A DNA stretch of 14,125 bases from Ochromonadaceae sp. CCMP2298 (Eukaryota > Sar > Synurophyceae > Ochromonadales > Ochromonadaceae). Below, piece by piece: positions 5,938 to 14,095 of this stretch (positions are counted from its first letter, which is position 1; each line of letters opens with the position of its first letter). Below the pieces are notes generated by a model that saw nothing but the letters and a program-made list of their open reading frames with translations, was not told the DNA's origin and made no database searches. Location: assembly GCA_026770595.1 (NCBI GenBank), contig MU634235.1, positions 1 to 14,125 of the forward strand, read 5' to 3'. The translations under genes were made by a program, and so were the position numbers.

Positions 5938-8900
5938 ATGAGCGGAAGTCTAGAAAATGGCCGCGGAGAGTTCGACTTTCGGAAGCGCTTTTCCGAAATC
6001 TCAAGCACCGTGGAGGAGACTGGGCAGTTCTGTGTGCACGGCAAGCTGGACCCTGTTCCCAACCCCCTGCTGCGCGTGCAAGGTAGGAAGTCGCTTGTTA
6101 CTGCGCATTGAGCCTTCCTTTATATAACCGACACGGACCTACACTTCATCGACACCGACTACTGCGAACTCTTTCTTTCGAAGGCATGCCGGACATTCTC
6201 GCCTGGCCGCTGCCACCAGCGCAAGCGCGAGAGCTGATTGGTATCAAAAGTTCCATAGCTAGCCTTGGCATTGGAGGCAACAGTCTTACGTTCCTCGATC
6301 CTGAGTTCGACGCTGCCGTACAGAAGCTAGCCATCACGCAGGTGGCACAGGGACTGCGAGCGCCAGTCACGAGAGCCAAGCTGAGGGGCCTATTACTCCA
6401 CGAGAAGGGGGTGAAAATCACCCGCGGCAGCTGTACGTCACCGCCCGGAGTATTCGGCAGACTTTTCATTATTCTATCCTCTATTCACCAGGGCGGGGAC
6501 ACGATCGTCAGCCACGGCGAGGAGAGCGAGCGCATCAGTAGCTCGGGGAGCAATCACCTCAGGGCAGCCACGTGGATCGCCTTCTACGTAAGCTCATTCT
6601 CCACCTCCTCCTCCTCCTCCTCCTCCTCCTTCTCCTCCTCCACCTGGAGCTCCTACTCTACTCTCAGATTTTCGCGTTGTTCCTCATATCATGCCGCCTA
6701 CCCCCACCCCCTCCCTTCTCAGGGTGCCTGCGAGCAAGAGATAGAGACCGTCACTGAGGGGTACAGGGTCTCCCTTGTTTACGACCTGCTGAGAGACCCC
6801 GCCCTGCCCAATCTGAACACCCTCTTTTCGGAAATCACCTTCCCCCCGGGGCCGCAGAGGGCTGCGCACTGCTGGAGACAGTTCGCTATGGAGTGGGCCG
6901 AAGGGCCAGGGTCCCCTGGAACCCCCCCCAAGATTGTGCACTTCCTGCCCGTTAAGAGCGGAGGATACAGTGGCTGGGAGGGTGAGGCCTGCATCGCATT
7001 TCTATCTGCCTTACCTCAACCCTAACCCATCCACCCCTTACCTCCCCCCTTACCTCCCCCCCACCTACCCCGCAGACCTGGCAGGGGCAGACTCTGCACT
7101 GGCCTGCAGCCTGACCAGCTCCGGAGCCTTCGACCTCTTCCTCGCACAGGTGCAAACAGACACCTTGCCTCCCCACGCATCCGGCCCCGCATCCCATACC
7201 ACATCCCAGTCCCCCACGCTTGGGAATGGCCAGGGTTTATTGTCCAGCCTTGAGGTGAGCAAGATCATCCCCTATCCCGGGAGCTCCCTGCGCAGCGATG
7301 TACAGGCGGCTCTGGCGGATGCTACAGTGACGGACCTGTGCGAGGGGGGGTTCCTGCAGGATGGGATGAGCGATGGAGACTCCTACGGAGAGGATATAGA
7401 AGGACGCCAGAAACGGTAGGTGGAGTCGGGTTGGGCTCGCCTCGCAACACTCGTGCTATCAAAGCTCACAAATCCCCATAAAACCTGTTGCAGTACTAAC
7501 ACATCCACATACCCACATACCCACATACCCACATACCCTTACACAGGTACCAGCGCCACGCTATAATCATCTGGCCCAAGGGACATGGGATAGGCAACTT
7601 TGGGCCCCTGCTTCGTACCGACTGCCTGATAGCCGTTCTGAATGGCAAGCAACAGGCGAGCGAGTACGGACACGAGAGCGTGGTCAGCCTGCTGCAGGTT
7701 CACATAGATGCGTGTGAGCAGTGGCGGGGGGCGGACTGTGCGCAGAGCATGCGCTGGCTGATCAAACTTGGGGGGAAAGCAGCGAGAGGCGGCTTCAGGT
7801 GCTCGAAAAGGACCAGCTTTGCTGCAGTGGACAGCACGGATTGTCTGATGCTGGTGAAGCGGCTGCTGAGCCGGCAGAACAGCTGCCTATTTGAGCGATC
7901 CGACGAAGGAGACATAAAGAGCATGGCGGCAGCAGTGGCTCATCTGCTGGGGGTGTACTCCTTTGAGCAGATAGGGGATGCGGTGGTGGCATTCGTGCTG
8001 GACAAGGCGCAGGGGAGGTTCAGCGCAGTGTGGGGGTTCCTGGCACATCTGTGCGGAGTGACACCTACTGATGCCGAGTCTGACCAATCCGCCTGCATCC
8101 TGGACCTGGACGGCGGTCCGGGTCTGTGCCACGTACTTGTATCCCGCTTGGTGCAGATGGAGGTGGAGATCGTGTTGCCTGCTGAAAGGGAGGGTCTGAC
8201 GGTCTACAAGAGGGGGGATTCCCCTCTAGCAGATGGGATCTACGACAGTGGCATCCTAAGCGCCCGCACTGGTTGGTGTGTGCTGTGGAAGCTGCGCAGG
8301 GCTGACCTGATGCCTGCAGTGGTGGGGCTGCTGAGAAGAGCCTGTGAGCAGCAGGGCGGGGACACTTGGCGACTGCCTGCTCTCGAGGTACGTGCCCCAC
8401 CCACCCCCAGTACTCCCCCAACACGCACTCTGTCCCCCACACCCCAAACCGTCCCACATACCACCTTAACCCCACCTCATCCCTCCTTTACCCCACCCCA
8501 CGCATAGACCCTCGCCTCTGTCGCGCTGCAGCTGAGCAGGTGCGGCTTCCCCGCTATCGCCCTGCACCCACTGATGCAAGCAGTGCTCGACGAGGTGGCA
8601 GGGGAGATGCGCGAGGTCGCCCTGACCGCCCCCAGCACAGGCACGGCCATCACCACAGCCACTGCTGCCACTGCCGTTACTGCTCCTGCCACCGCCACTG
8701 CCACCCCCACTCCCACCCCCGTCACCGTCTCGCTTATGCGCACTCTGCTGCAGCTCTTCTCCCTTAGCTGCCGTGACATCAGGGACAGGGGCATGGCGGC
8801 TGTCAGAGCCAACACAGCCAAGTTCCCCGCTTTAGCAGTCGTGGTCCCCGCCCTGGCGAGTTTGCTGCGGGAGGGGCACTTGTCTGGGGTTGTAGGGGTT

Positions 8901-10656
8901 GGGACAGGGGTACGGGTAGGGAGTGAGTCCTACTGGCCGCAGACGCTGATCGGATGTTTCAACCGGGAAGGAGCGAAGGCCTCGAACAGTCGGCATGGAA
9001 AAGCAGCTTTCATCGCTGCCTATTGCGCCCTCCTTCACGTGGACAAAAATGCTGCTTCTGCTTCCACCGTCCTCGGCTCGGCCCCATCCTCCCCAGGTAT
9101 GCACAATGCACATTGCACATTGCACATTATCAACTGACCTCCCACACCACCACGAACGAAACACTCCACACTACACTACGCACGCAGAGACGGAGTGGTG
9201 CGGGCGCTTTGTGGATGCGTTGGATGCCTGTAAATTCAACCCCAGCATAGTACTCGCCCTCGTAATAGGTAAGCGACTAACAAACATATTATGTAATATT
9301 TTTATGTTATGTTATGTTATATTATGTTGTAATATAGTGTAATATATTATGTTATATATTATGTTATACATTATTTTATACATCATGTTATGTATTATTT
9401 TATATACTATGTTAAATATTATTTAATATGCACATATAAATTCATGTATACTCCTACACTGTCTGCAGAGGAGCTGCTGCGCTCCCTCCCCCCCAGCGAC
9501 CTCCAGCACCCATCCTTCCAGCGTCTGCTGCTGTACTGTATAGACAAGCTGAGAGCCAAGGTGACGCAAAACGCCACCGCTACCGCTACCGCTAAGATAA
9601 AGCCCCCCCCTGGAGAAACGCGCTTCCTGTCCTGCAGCTGCGAAAGTTGCAACCAGCTGGAGAAGTTTCTGGCGGGGTCTTCATGGGGAAGCGGGACCGT
9701 TACGGGGAAGGTTGCTACCGAACGTGGACAGTAAGTTAGCTTCAGTCAGTGTTATCTATACAATTTAGTAATCTACTAGTGCTTGTTACAAGCTCTTGCG
9801 CCCATGACCACCCACTAACCCGCATCCCCGCAGCCTCACACATTTCGCCCGCAAAGCAGCACACAGCTACCCATCAGGCACCGCCCCATTCATTGTGGAG
9901 TGCCTGACTAACTCCAGGATCTCAGTAAACGGCATACTACGTGTGACGAAATTGCAAAATAAGGTAGGTTACTACTGCCTCACCTCATTTCACCCACAGC
10001 CCACAGCCCTACCATACCGCTGCACCCACTAACACGTCCCTTTTTCAACCTCCCCTCTCGACCTTTCACCCTCCCCCTGTGCCCGTCTGTCCTCCTCCCA
10101 GGCTGGCGACTCTCTGAGCAATGTGGAGGCCCAGCTGAAACGTCTTCTGGAAGCACAGCGCCCTACTATCACTGCTACCTCTGCCTCTGCCTCTGCCTCT
10201 GCCTCTGCCTCTGCCTCTGCCTCTGCCTCTGCCTCTGCTACCGTCGCTCTTACATCTGCCACTGCAAGGGCGACGGCGGCAGCAGCGGCAGCGGCTGCAG
10301 CAGGGGCAGCAGCGGTGCGAAAGGTGACAGAGGCAAGGGCGGCAAGGGCGACAGAGGCAGCAGCGACAGAGAGGGCGATATTGGCAGGGTTGGCACGTGC
10401 GACACAGGCCACAGGGGCAGCAGAGGAGGTGAGGGAGGCCAGAGCAGCGGATATAGAGGCGGCAAGGGGACGATCCTTGTGGGCGAATGAGGAAATCGCA
10501 TTAGAAAGAAGGGCAGCGAGGGAAAGGGCAGCAGAGACGGGGGTGGAGGAAGGCTCACAGCTGGGTAAGCGGCCGCACACAGCAAGCACCCTTGGCACCC
10601 CCTCGCCCAGCACGGCTGCGGCCCCCAGCAAGACTGCGCGCAAGTCCCAAGCGTGA
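5938..10656 (+). CDS. Large 2OG-Fe(II)-oxygenase-domain protein, ten exons, iron ligands apparently lost
   Basis: Exons: 5938-6082, 6184-6587, 6723-6981, 7076-7415, 7547-8387, 8508-9096, 9188-9268, 9469-9730, 9834-9963 and 10102-10656. All nine introns are GT-AG and keep frame, giving 1,201 aa. The layout follows the large prolyl-4-hydroxylase-like proteins of fungi and algae: residues 19-49 (TGQFCVHG, PNPLLRV), the double-stranded beta-helix core at about 110-205 (LLLHEKG, GVFGRL, HQGGDTIVSHG, WIAFY|GACEQE, TEGYRVSLVY), then a 'YQRHAIIIWPK' block (384-394) and a Cys cluster CSCESC (942-947). The expected HxD after EKG is absent, and the distal His of the usual CEHE is Gln188. Arg198, the 2OG-contact position, remains. 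The last exon is Ala-rich with an (Ala-Ser)n run. I chose ATG 5938 (context AAACCATGA); 5731 and 5833 are in-frame alternatives. The exon model is by eye. Confidence 0.75.
6604..6641. repeat. (CTC)n microsatellite inside intron 2
   Basis: About twelve CTC units with one interruption, within the 135-bp intron 6588-6722 of the 2OG-oxygenase-like gene. The intron length is a multiple of three and contains no stop codon. If retained, it would therefore insert 45 mostly Ser residues without breaking the frame. Confidence 0.85.
7507..7538. repeat. Four tandem copies of CACATACC in intron 4
   Basis: An exact 8-bp tandem repeat just upstream of the acceptor CTTACACAG at 7546, in the intron 7416-7546. 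A simple-sequence repeat with no evident function. Confidence 0.85.
9297..9430. repeat. A/T-rich degenerate TTATGTTATA-type repeat filling intron 7
   Basis: Most of the 200-bp intron 9269-9468 consists of degenerate TTATG / TTATA units. Its base composition contrasts sharply with the GC-rich exons on either side. It is the longest intron of this gene. Confidence 0.75.
10178..10238. repeat. Hexanucleotide CCTCTG repeat, about ten copies, coding for (Ser-Ala)n
   Basis: This in-frame repeat in the last exon of the 2OG-oxygenase-like gene encodes alternating Ala and Ser. Because the unit is six bases, copy-number changes keep the frame, so the length probably varies between strains. It is followed by a GCA/GCG-rich Ala tract. 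Confidence 0.9.
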
Positions 10657-11217
10657 GAGCCTCTGCTGGGGGTACTGTGGCTGCTGCTTCTTTTGTCTCA
10701 GTGACCATTTCCTTACATGTAAGGAAAGAAATAATAAGTTTGTTTAGTAACTAGTGCATCACAGTACCGTTCGTATGACAGTACAGTGTTCTTGCACCCC
10801 TTTTTCATATCTTTTTTTTCGAGCAACGAGAGTTCGTTTTTGAAATTTTCACTTTCCAACTTTTTGGAAACGAATTCTCCTTGCCCGAGGGTACAGTAAA
10901 AGTTAGTGGCGAATGTCGGCGGGCTGGTAAATGCACGTCATTTTATGTGTAGTAGGGTGTGTATGTCGACCGACACATCAGATCCTCTAAAGCCACTCAC
11001 TAATCCGCTGTCAATCAGGTCGTGATCGAACCTGGTCGGCCGCGCAATCTTCTGCAGGTTCGGGCTTCCGAACGCCTGCTCTCATGCTCGAGAAACAAAT
11101 AAAGCAGCAGTTTTATCAAGACAGAAGAATTTTGACACAAACTACATGTGCAATATTAACATAAAAATCGTTAAAATAAACGTACACACACCCAAGATGG
11201 AGCTTAAGTTTGCTATG
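10657..11217. other. Convergent intergenic region with several inverted repeats
   Basis: These 561 bp separate the stops of two converging genes. A 21-bp arm at 10819-10839 pairs with 10868-10888 (18 of 21 positions). Two smaller hairpins lie at 11016-11034 (CAGGTCG/CGAACCTG, one bulge) and 11054-11079 (GCAGGTTCGG/CCGAACGCCTGC, two-base bulge). An AATAAA on the plus strand at 11098-11103 is a possible but distant poly(A) signal for the upstream gene. No open frame here looks coding. Confidence 0.5.
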
Positions 11218-11949
11218 CTATCGGGACACCACTTGTCGGAACTTGTACGGGATATTGAAGATGTTGCCGATGAGCAGCGAGCCGTCGGGCAGGTACACTC
11301 TGTCGTTCACCCATAGGCGGCGCTTGAACAGATGCAGGTCGTCCTTGACCGTGATGAGGAGGTTGGGGTCTCGCTGGGAGGGGAGCTGCGCGCTGCCCTG
11401 CACCAGCACGCCTCTCAGGTGCCCGCCCCGCCGCAGCGCCGCCTGCGCCCAGTTGGCTCTGCTCCAGCCCACATCGCAGCCCTTTATATACTCAAATTCG
11501 GACAACGGGGCGTGCGGCGGGTTGTGACCCGCCGCCAGGAGGGCCTGCTCCGCCTGCGTGCTGGGCTTGTACAGCTTCATCAGTGCTGCGAATCTGCCCG
11601 AGTCGTCCGGCAAGATCTGGTAGTACCGAAAGCGGAACGGCGTCTGGGTCAAATTGCTGAAATGGTATGAAGCTATGAGCACGTTTTCTTCGAGCGGGTG
11701 CTGCACGATGCGCGCGGCAACCAGCTCGTGTCCTCCGTCTTTCGCGGTGGGCCGCCCCTTGCTGAGATCCCTGCTCGCTTGGTCACTGTTGTCGTATTCC
11801 CCCAAAAACCAGTCGTTTAGCTGTTGCCTTGCCAACTCCCCTCTTCTCGCAGCGGAGGTCCATGGAAAGATGCGTATACTGTTGGCTCCAATGAGGAGGC
11901 TGCACAGAAGAGCGAGGGAAAGCAACCACGCTCGGGGAGAGTGCGCCAT
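11218..11949 (-). CDS. CpeT/CpcT-family protein (phycobilin lyase-like), 243 aa, with signal peptide
   Basis: CpeT/CpcT proteins attach bilin chromophores to phycobiliproteins; plant relatives such as CRL act at the plastid envelope. The match is by pattern: LNDWFLGEYDNSDQA (44-58) equals the family's 'L..wl.G.fdN..Qa'. HELVAARIVQHP, TPFRFRYYQIL (103-113), MKLYKP and the GCDVGW block (157-162) follow in the usual order. The C-terminal VNDRVYLPDGSLLIGN / IPYKFRQ (214-239) equals 'wdRg.d..G...wG...GpY.F.r'. I chose ATG 11949, codon 31 of the open frame, because it begins a clear signal peptide (MAHSPRAWLLSLALLCSLL, likely cut near residue 24). The next residues, rich in Arg and Ala, may be a short transit peptide. 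The likely place is the plastid, inferred. Whether it acts on a bilin is undecided. A broken copy lies at 2339-2495. Confidence 0.78.
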   Translation of the reverse strand: MAHSPRAWLLSLALLCSLLIGANSIRIFPWTSAARRGELARQQLNDWFLGEYDNSDQASRDLSKGRPTAKDGGHELVAARIVQHPLEENVLIASYHFSNLTQTPFRFRYYQILPDDSGRFAALMKLYKPSTQAEQALLAAGHNPPHAPLSEFEYIKGCDVGWSRANWAQAALRRGGHLRGVLVQGSAQLPSQRDPNLLITVKDDLHLFKRRLWVNDRVYLPDGSLLIGNIFNIPYKFRQVVSR

Positions 11950-12481
11950 TTGCTGCGCTTTCGGTCGCGTGCGTCGCCCTTCCCTCAAGCAGCCATCAAT
12001 CCGCGTTGACGGCTCAATTTGATTGGCACATCCACGCAACCTTCGCAGGCTTCCGAAGAAGTCCTAAGGAGTCCGTAGAAGGAATGCTGGGGAAGAGAAG
12101 CGAGGAAAATGTTCCCACCAAAAAATCGACGATACAATAAACCCAGGAAGCGGTTGGCATTTTGGGGGTCTTTAGAATCTCATACACATCCATGAAATGG
12201 TCTTTGTGACGTTTTTTCTGACGTTTTTTCGTGGGAAATCCTGTCAGGAAGTGCCGCAAGATGACATGAAAGGTCAGGGGAGAGGAGTTCTAGATGAGTT
12301 CCTGGGCGACTGCTTCATTGCTCATGCACAATCTTGCCTCGACTGTTCACTTTTAACTGTGGATCACTATCTTGACCCATCACTCCAACCACGCGGCTCC
12401 CATCTACTCCACGTTCTCTGCAATCGGCAGCGACGAGAGACCATCAAGAGTGACAGTTCCACACCACATTTACCTACAGCC
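11950..12481. promoter_or_regulatory. Divergent promoter region of two plastid-type genes
   Basis: 532 bp separate the starts of the CpeT-like and EF-hand-Tic20 genes. The reading frame of the latter is open back to 12197, but the signal peptide fixes the start at 12482. The most distinct element is an exact 12-bp tandem duplication, TGACGTTTTTTC, at 12207-12230. Its TGACGT core resembles bZIP sites, by analogy only. No convincing TATA box was seen. Confidence 0.45.
12207..12230. repeat. Exact tandem duplication of a 12-bp TGACGT-containing unit
   Basis: TGACGTTTTTTC occurs twice without a gap. The spacing puts the two TGACGT cores on nearly the same helical face (12 bp apart). It may be a duplicated transcription-factor site or a slippage product. 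Confidence 0.6.
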
Positions 12482-13720
12482 ATGATGCTGCAGCTTGCAG
12501 TAATCTTAGTGGCATTGAGCCACGTTGCATCCTTCTCGCATGTTGGGTATTCCAGTCTTTCGAGAGGCCATGCTCAGCAACGCCTCGTTCCTCTCTCTGC
12601 CACTAAACCGAATCCCGAGAACTTCAAGATGAACTCCCAGATTGCTCGGCTCAATGCCGTCGCAGCCAAGCTGCGCGCAGAGGCAGCTGAGCTGGAGGCC
12701 GAGCAGAGGCAGATCCAGATGCTCAATCTAGCAGACGCGTTCAGGTCGTTCGACAAGAATAACGACGGAGTTATCAGCGTCCGCGAGCTGAAAGACGGGC
12801 TCGCGGACGCGCTGGAGTCGAACATCAGCGAGCAGCAGGCGTTGAAGATCATGCGCGTCTTCGACACATCCGGGGACGGCAGCCTGCAGCTGGAGGAGTT
12901 CCAGGGGGTGGAGGTGTTCCGCAGGAAGCTGGACCAGATCCTGCAGGACGAGAAGGACATGGCCTTCGTGGCCAAGCGAGAGGCCACGGAGGCCAAGCTG
13001 GCGGCGGAGAAGGCCGAGGCCATCGCCGAGCTGATCAACAACCAGCCCCCCACGACTAGCGACAGGGTGCTCGCCGGCCTGCCCTACATGCTTCCGCTGC
13101 TGGACGTGCTGCCCTACGGGCGCTACTTGATCGAGAATAACCCCGCCGTCCAAACAAACCCCGTCTTCCAGCTCTTCGCACTGGCCTTCACCATCTACCA
13201 GACAGTCCCCTTCTCCGGTCTGATCGCCTTCTTCTCCCTCAACGTGCTGACCAACAACCTCCGCCTCAACCGCCTCATCCGATTCTCCATCCAGCAAGCC
13301 ATCCTCATCGACATCGCCCTCGTGGTACCCGGCCTCGCCGGCACCATCGCAGAGGTCCTCTCCAAATACGCAGGCACCACCATCCCCCCCGAGGTGTCAA
13401 CCATCTCCTCCTCCGCCACCTTCTTTGTCTTCTTCTCGCTCTTCCTGTACGGCGTGGGCTGCTCCTGGCTCGGCGTGGAGGGGGACCAGATCCCCTTCAT
13501 CTCGGACAGGGTCAAGCGCAGAGTACCCACCACCAAGGACTTCGTGAATATGTTCGACGCCGATGGGAACTTCAAGGCGCCCCCGGATGAGGCGGAGATG
13601 TTGGCCAAGCGCAACAAGAGCATAATGAAGTCGCTGGAGCCGCCGGAGAAAAAGGAGAAAGAGGAGGAGGATGGAGAGACAGAAGCGGATGAAGATACGG
13701 ACAAAGCGGAAAAGAAGTAG
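12482..13720 (+). CDS. EF-hand / Tic20-domain fusion protein, plastid-targeted, 412 aa
   Basis: Tic20 is a multi-span component of the inner plastid-envelope protein import channel. Residues 1-17 form a signal peptide (MMLQLAVILVALSHVAS), followed by Phe18 and a Ser/Arg/Gln-rich stretch (to about 40), the form of bipartite leaders in secondary plastids. Residues 50-82 are a helical Ala/Glu-rich coiled-coil-like segment. Two EF-hand loops follow: D91-E102 (DKNNDGVISVRE) and D128-E139 (DTSGDGSLQLEE), both with the usual acidic ligands and Gly at position 6. A charged helix covers 150-186. Residues 194-340 match Tic20: LPYMLPLLDVLPYGRYL, VPFSGLIAFF, RFSIQQAILIDIALVVPGL and a last hydrophobic helix (312-330), about four spans. 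The tail (388-412) is Glu/Lys-rich. No intron. ATG 12482 was chosen because it opens the signal peptide. Confidence 0.85.
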   Translation: MMLQLAVILVALSHVASFSHVGYSSLSRGHAQQRLVPLSATKPNPENFKMNSQIARLNAVAAKLRAEAAELEAEQRQIQMLNLADAFRSFDKNNDGVISVRELKDGLADALESNISEQQALKIMRVFDTSGDGSLQLEEFQGVEVFRRKLDQILQDEKDMAFVAKREATEAKLAAEKAEAIAELINNQPPTTSDRVLAGLPYMLPLLDVLPYGRYLIENNPAVQTNPVFQLFALAFTIYQTVPFSGLIAFFSLNVLTNNLRLNRLIRFSIQQAILIDIALVVPGLAGTIAEVLSKYAGTTIPPEVSTISSSATFFVFFSLFLYGVGCSWLGVEGDQIPFISDRVKRRVPTTKDFVNMFDADGNFKAPPDEAEMLAKRNKSIMKSLEPPEKKEKEEEDGETEADEDTDKAEKK

Positions 13721-13730
13721 AGCGCGCGCT
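13721..13730. repeat. Perfect 10-bp palindrome after the stop codon
   Basis: AGCGCGCGCT starts at the base after the TAG stop of the EF-hand-Tic20 gene. It is short and may be chance in GC-rich DNA. Confidence 0.4.
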
Positions 13731-13894
13731 AGTGTATTTACCTTGTGCAAAGTAATTCCAACAGCAACAGTGACGGACAAGAAACTTGGGAAATTTTTAG
13801 CAGGCAGGGGTTTTCTTTAGTTTTTCGGCACGGTCGAGGAGACATCCATCATAAAATTTCGATTCATCGCAGACTTTGGTCTAATAATATTGTT

Positions 13895-13919
13895 AACACG
13901 CCATAAAAATGGGCGTGTT
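13895..13919. repeat. 8-bp hairpin in the 3' flank of the EF-hand-Tic20 gene
   Basis: AACACGCC (13895-13902) pairs perfectly with GGCGTGTT (13912-13919) around a 9-base A-rich loop. It lies about 175 bp after the stop codon and 15 bp before the larger foldback. Confidence 0.6.
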
Positions 13920-13934
13920 GTTATTTTATGTACA

Positions 13935-14021
13935 GATATGGAAACAAAAATACACAAATGATAAATAAAGTGATAAAATTAATCATTTTATGTATCATTT
14001 ATGTATTTTTGTTTCCATATC
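13935..14021. repeat. 29-bp near-perfect inverted repeat (foldback) with AATAAA in the loop
   Basis: The arm 13935-13963 (beginning GATATGGAAACA) is the reverse complement of 13993-14021 at 28 of 29 positions, with a 29-base spacer. The spacer contains AATAAA (13964-13969), placed as a polyadenylation signal would be, 244 bp after the stop of the EF-hand-Tic20 gene. It could be a 3' UTR hairpin or a small foldback mobile-element remnant. No target-site duplication is obvious. Confidence 0.8.
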
Positions 14022-14039
14022 ATTCGTGAATACCGGCAA

Positions 14040-14095
14040 ATAAAAACTGGTGCAACTACCCAAAAGTGAAACGCACCACGCAAAGTGGTTTTTAT
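14040..14095. repeat. Nested short inverted repeats near the right edge
   Basis: ATAAAAAC (14040-14047) pairs with GTTTTTAT (14088-14095). Inside it, GGTGC (14049-14053) pairs with GCACC (14073-14077). The arms are unevenly spaced, so a single stable stem is not certain. Confidence 0.4.

Noticed and set aside
7018-7031. Telomere-like CCCTAACCC word in intron 3
   Set aside because: It is a single short occurrence in a pyrimidine-rich tract next to a splice acceptor, not a repeat array.
10029-10708. Two minus-strand open frames (204 and 152 codons) opposite the last exon of the oxygenase-like gene
   Set aside because: They are mirror readings of the CCTCTG and GCA repeats, giving Ala/Glu or Pro/Leu runs only.
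11010-11080. tRNA-like words (GGTTCG, CGAACC) in the convergent intergenic region
   Set aside because: No acceptor stem, anticodon arm or complete cloverleaf can be drawn around them.
12197-12481. 95-codon N-terminal extension of the EF-hand-Tic20 protein
   Set aside because: It would bury the signal peptide that starts at 12482 in the middle of the protein, and its composition is not protein-like.
13556-13591. A possible third EF-hand loop (DADGN...) near the C-terminus of the Tic20 fusion
   Set aside because: It lacks the Gly at loop position 6, two Pro residues occupy the second half, and no flanking helix pair is visible.
71-14067. The 12-mer TACCCAAAAGTG present at both ends of the window (71-82 and 14056-14067)
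   Set aside because: Several shared 12-mers are expected by chance in 14 kb, and the flanking bases do not align.
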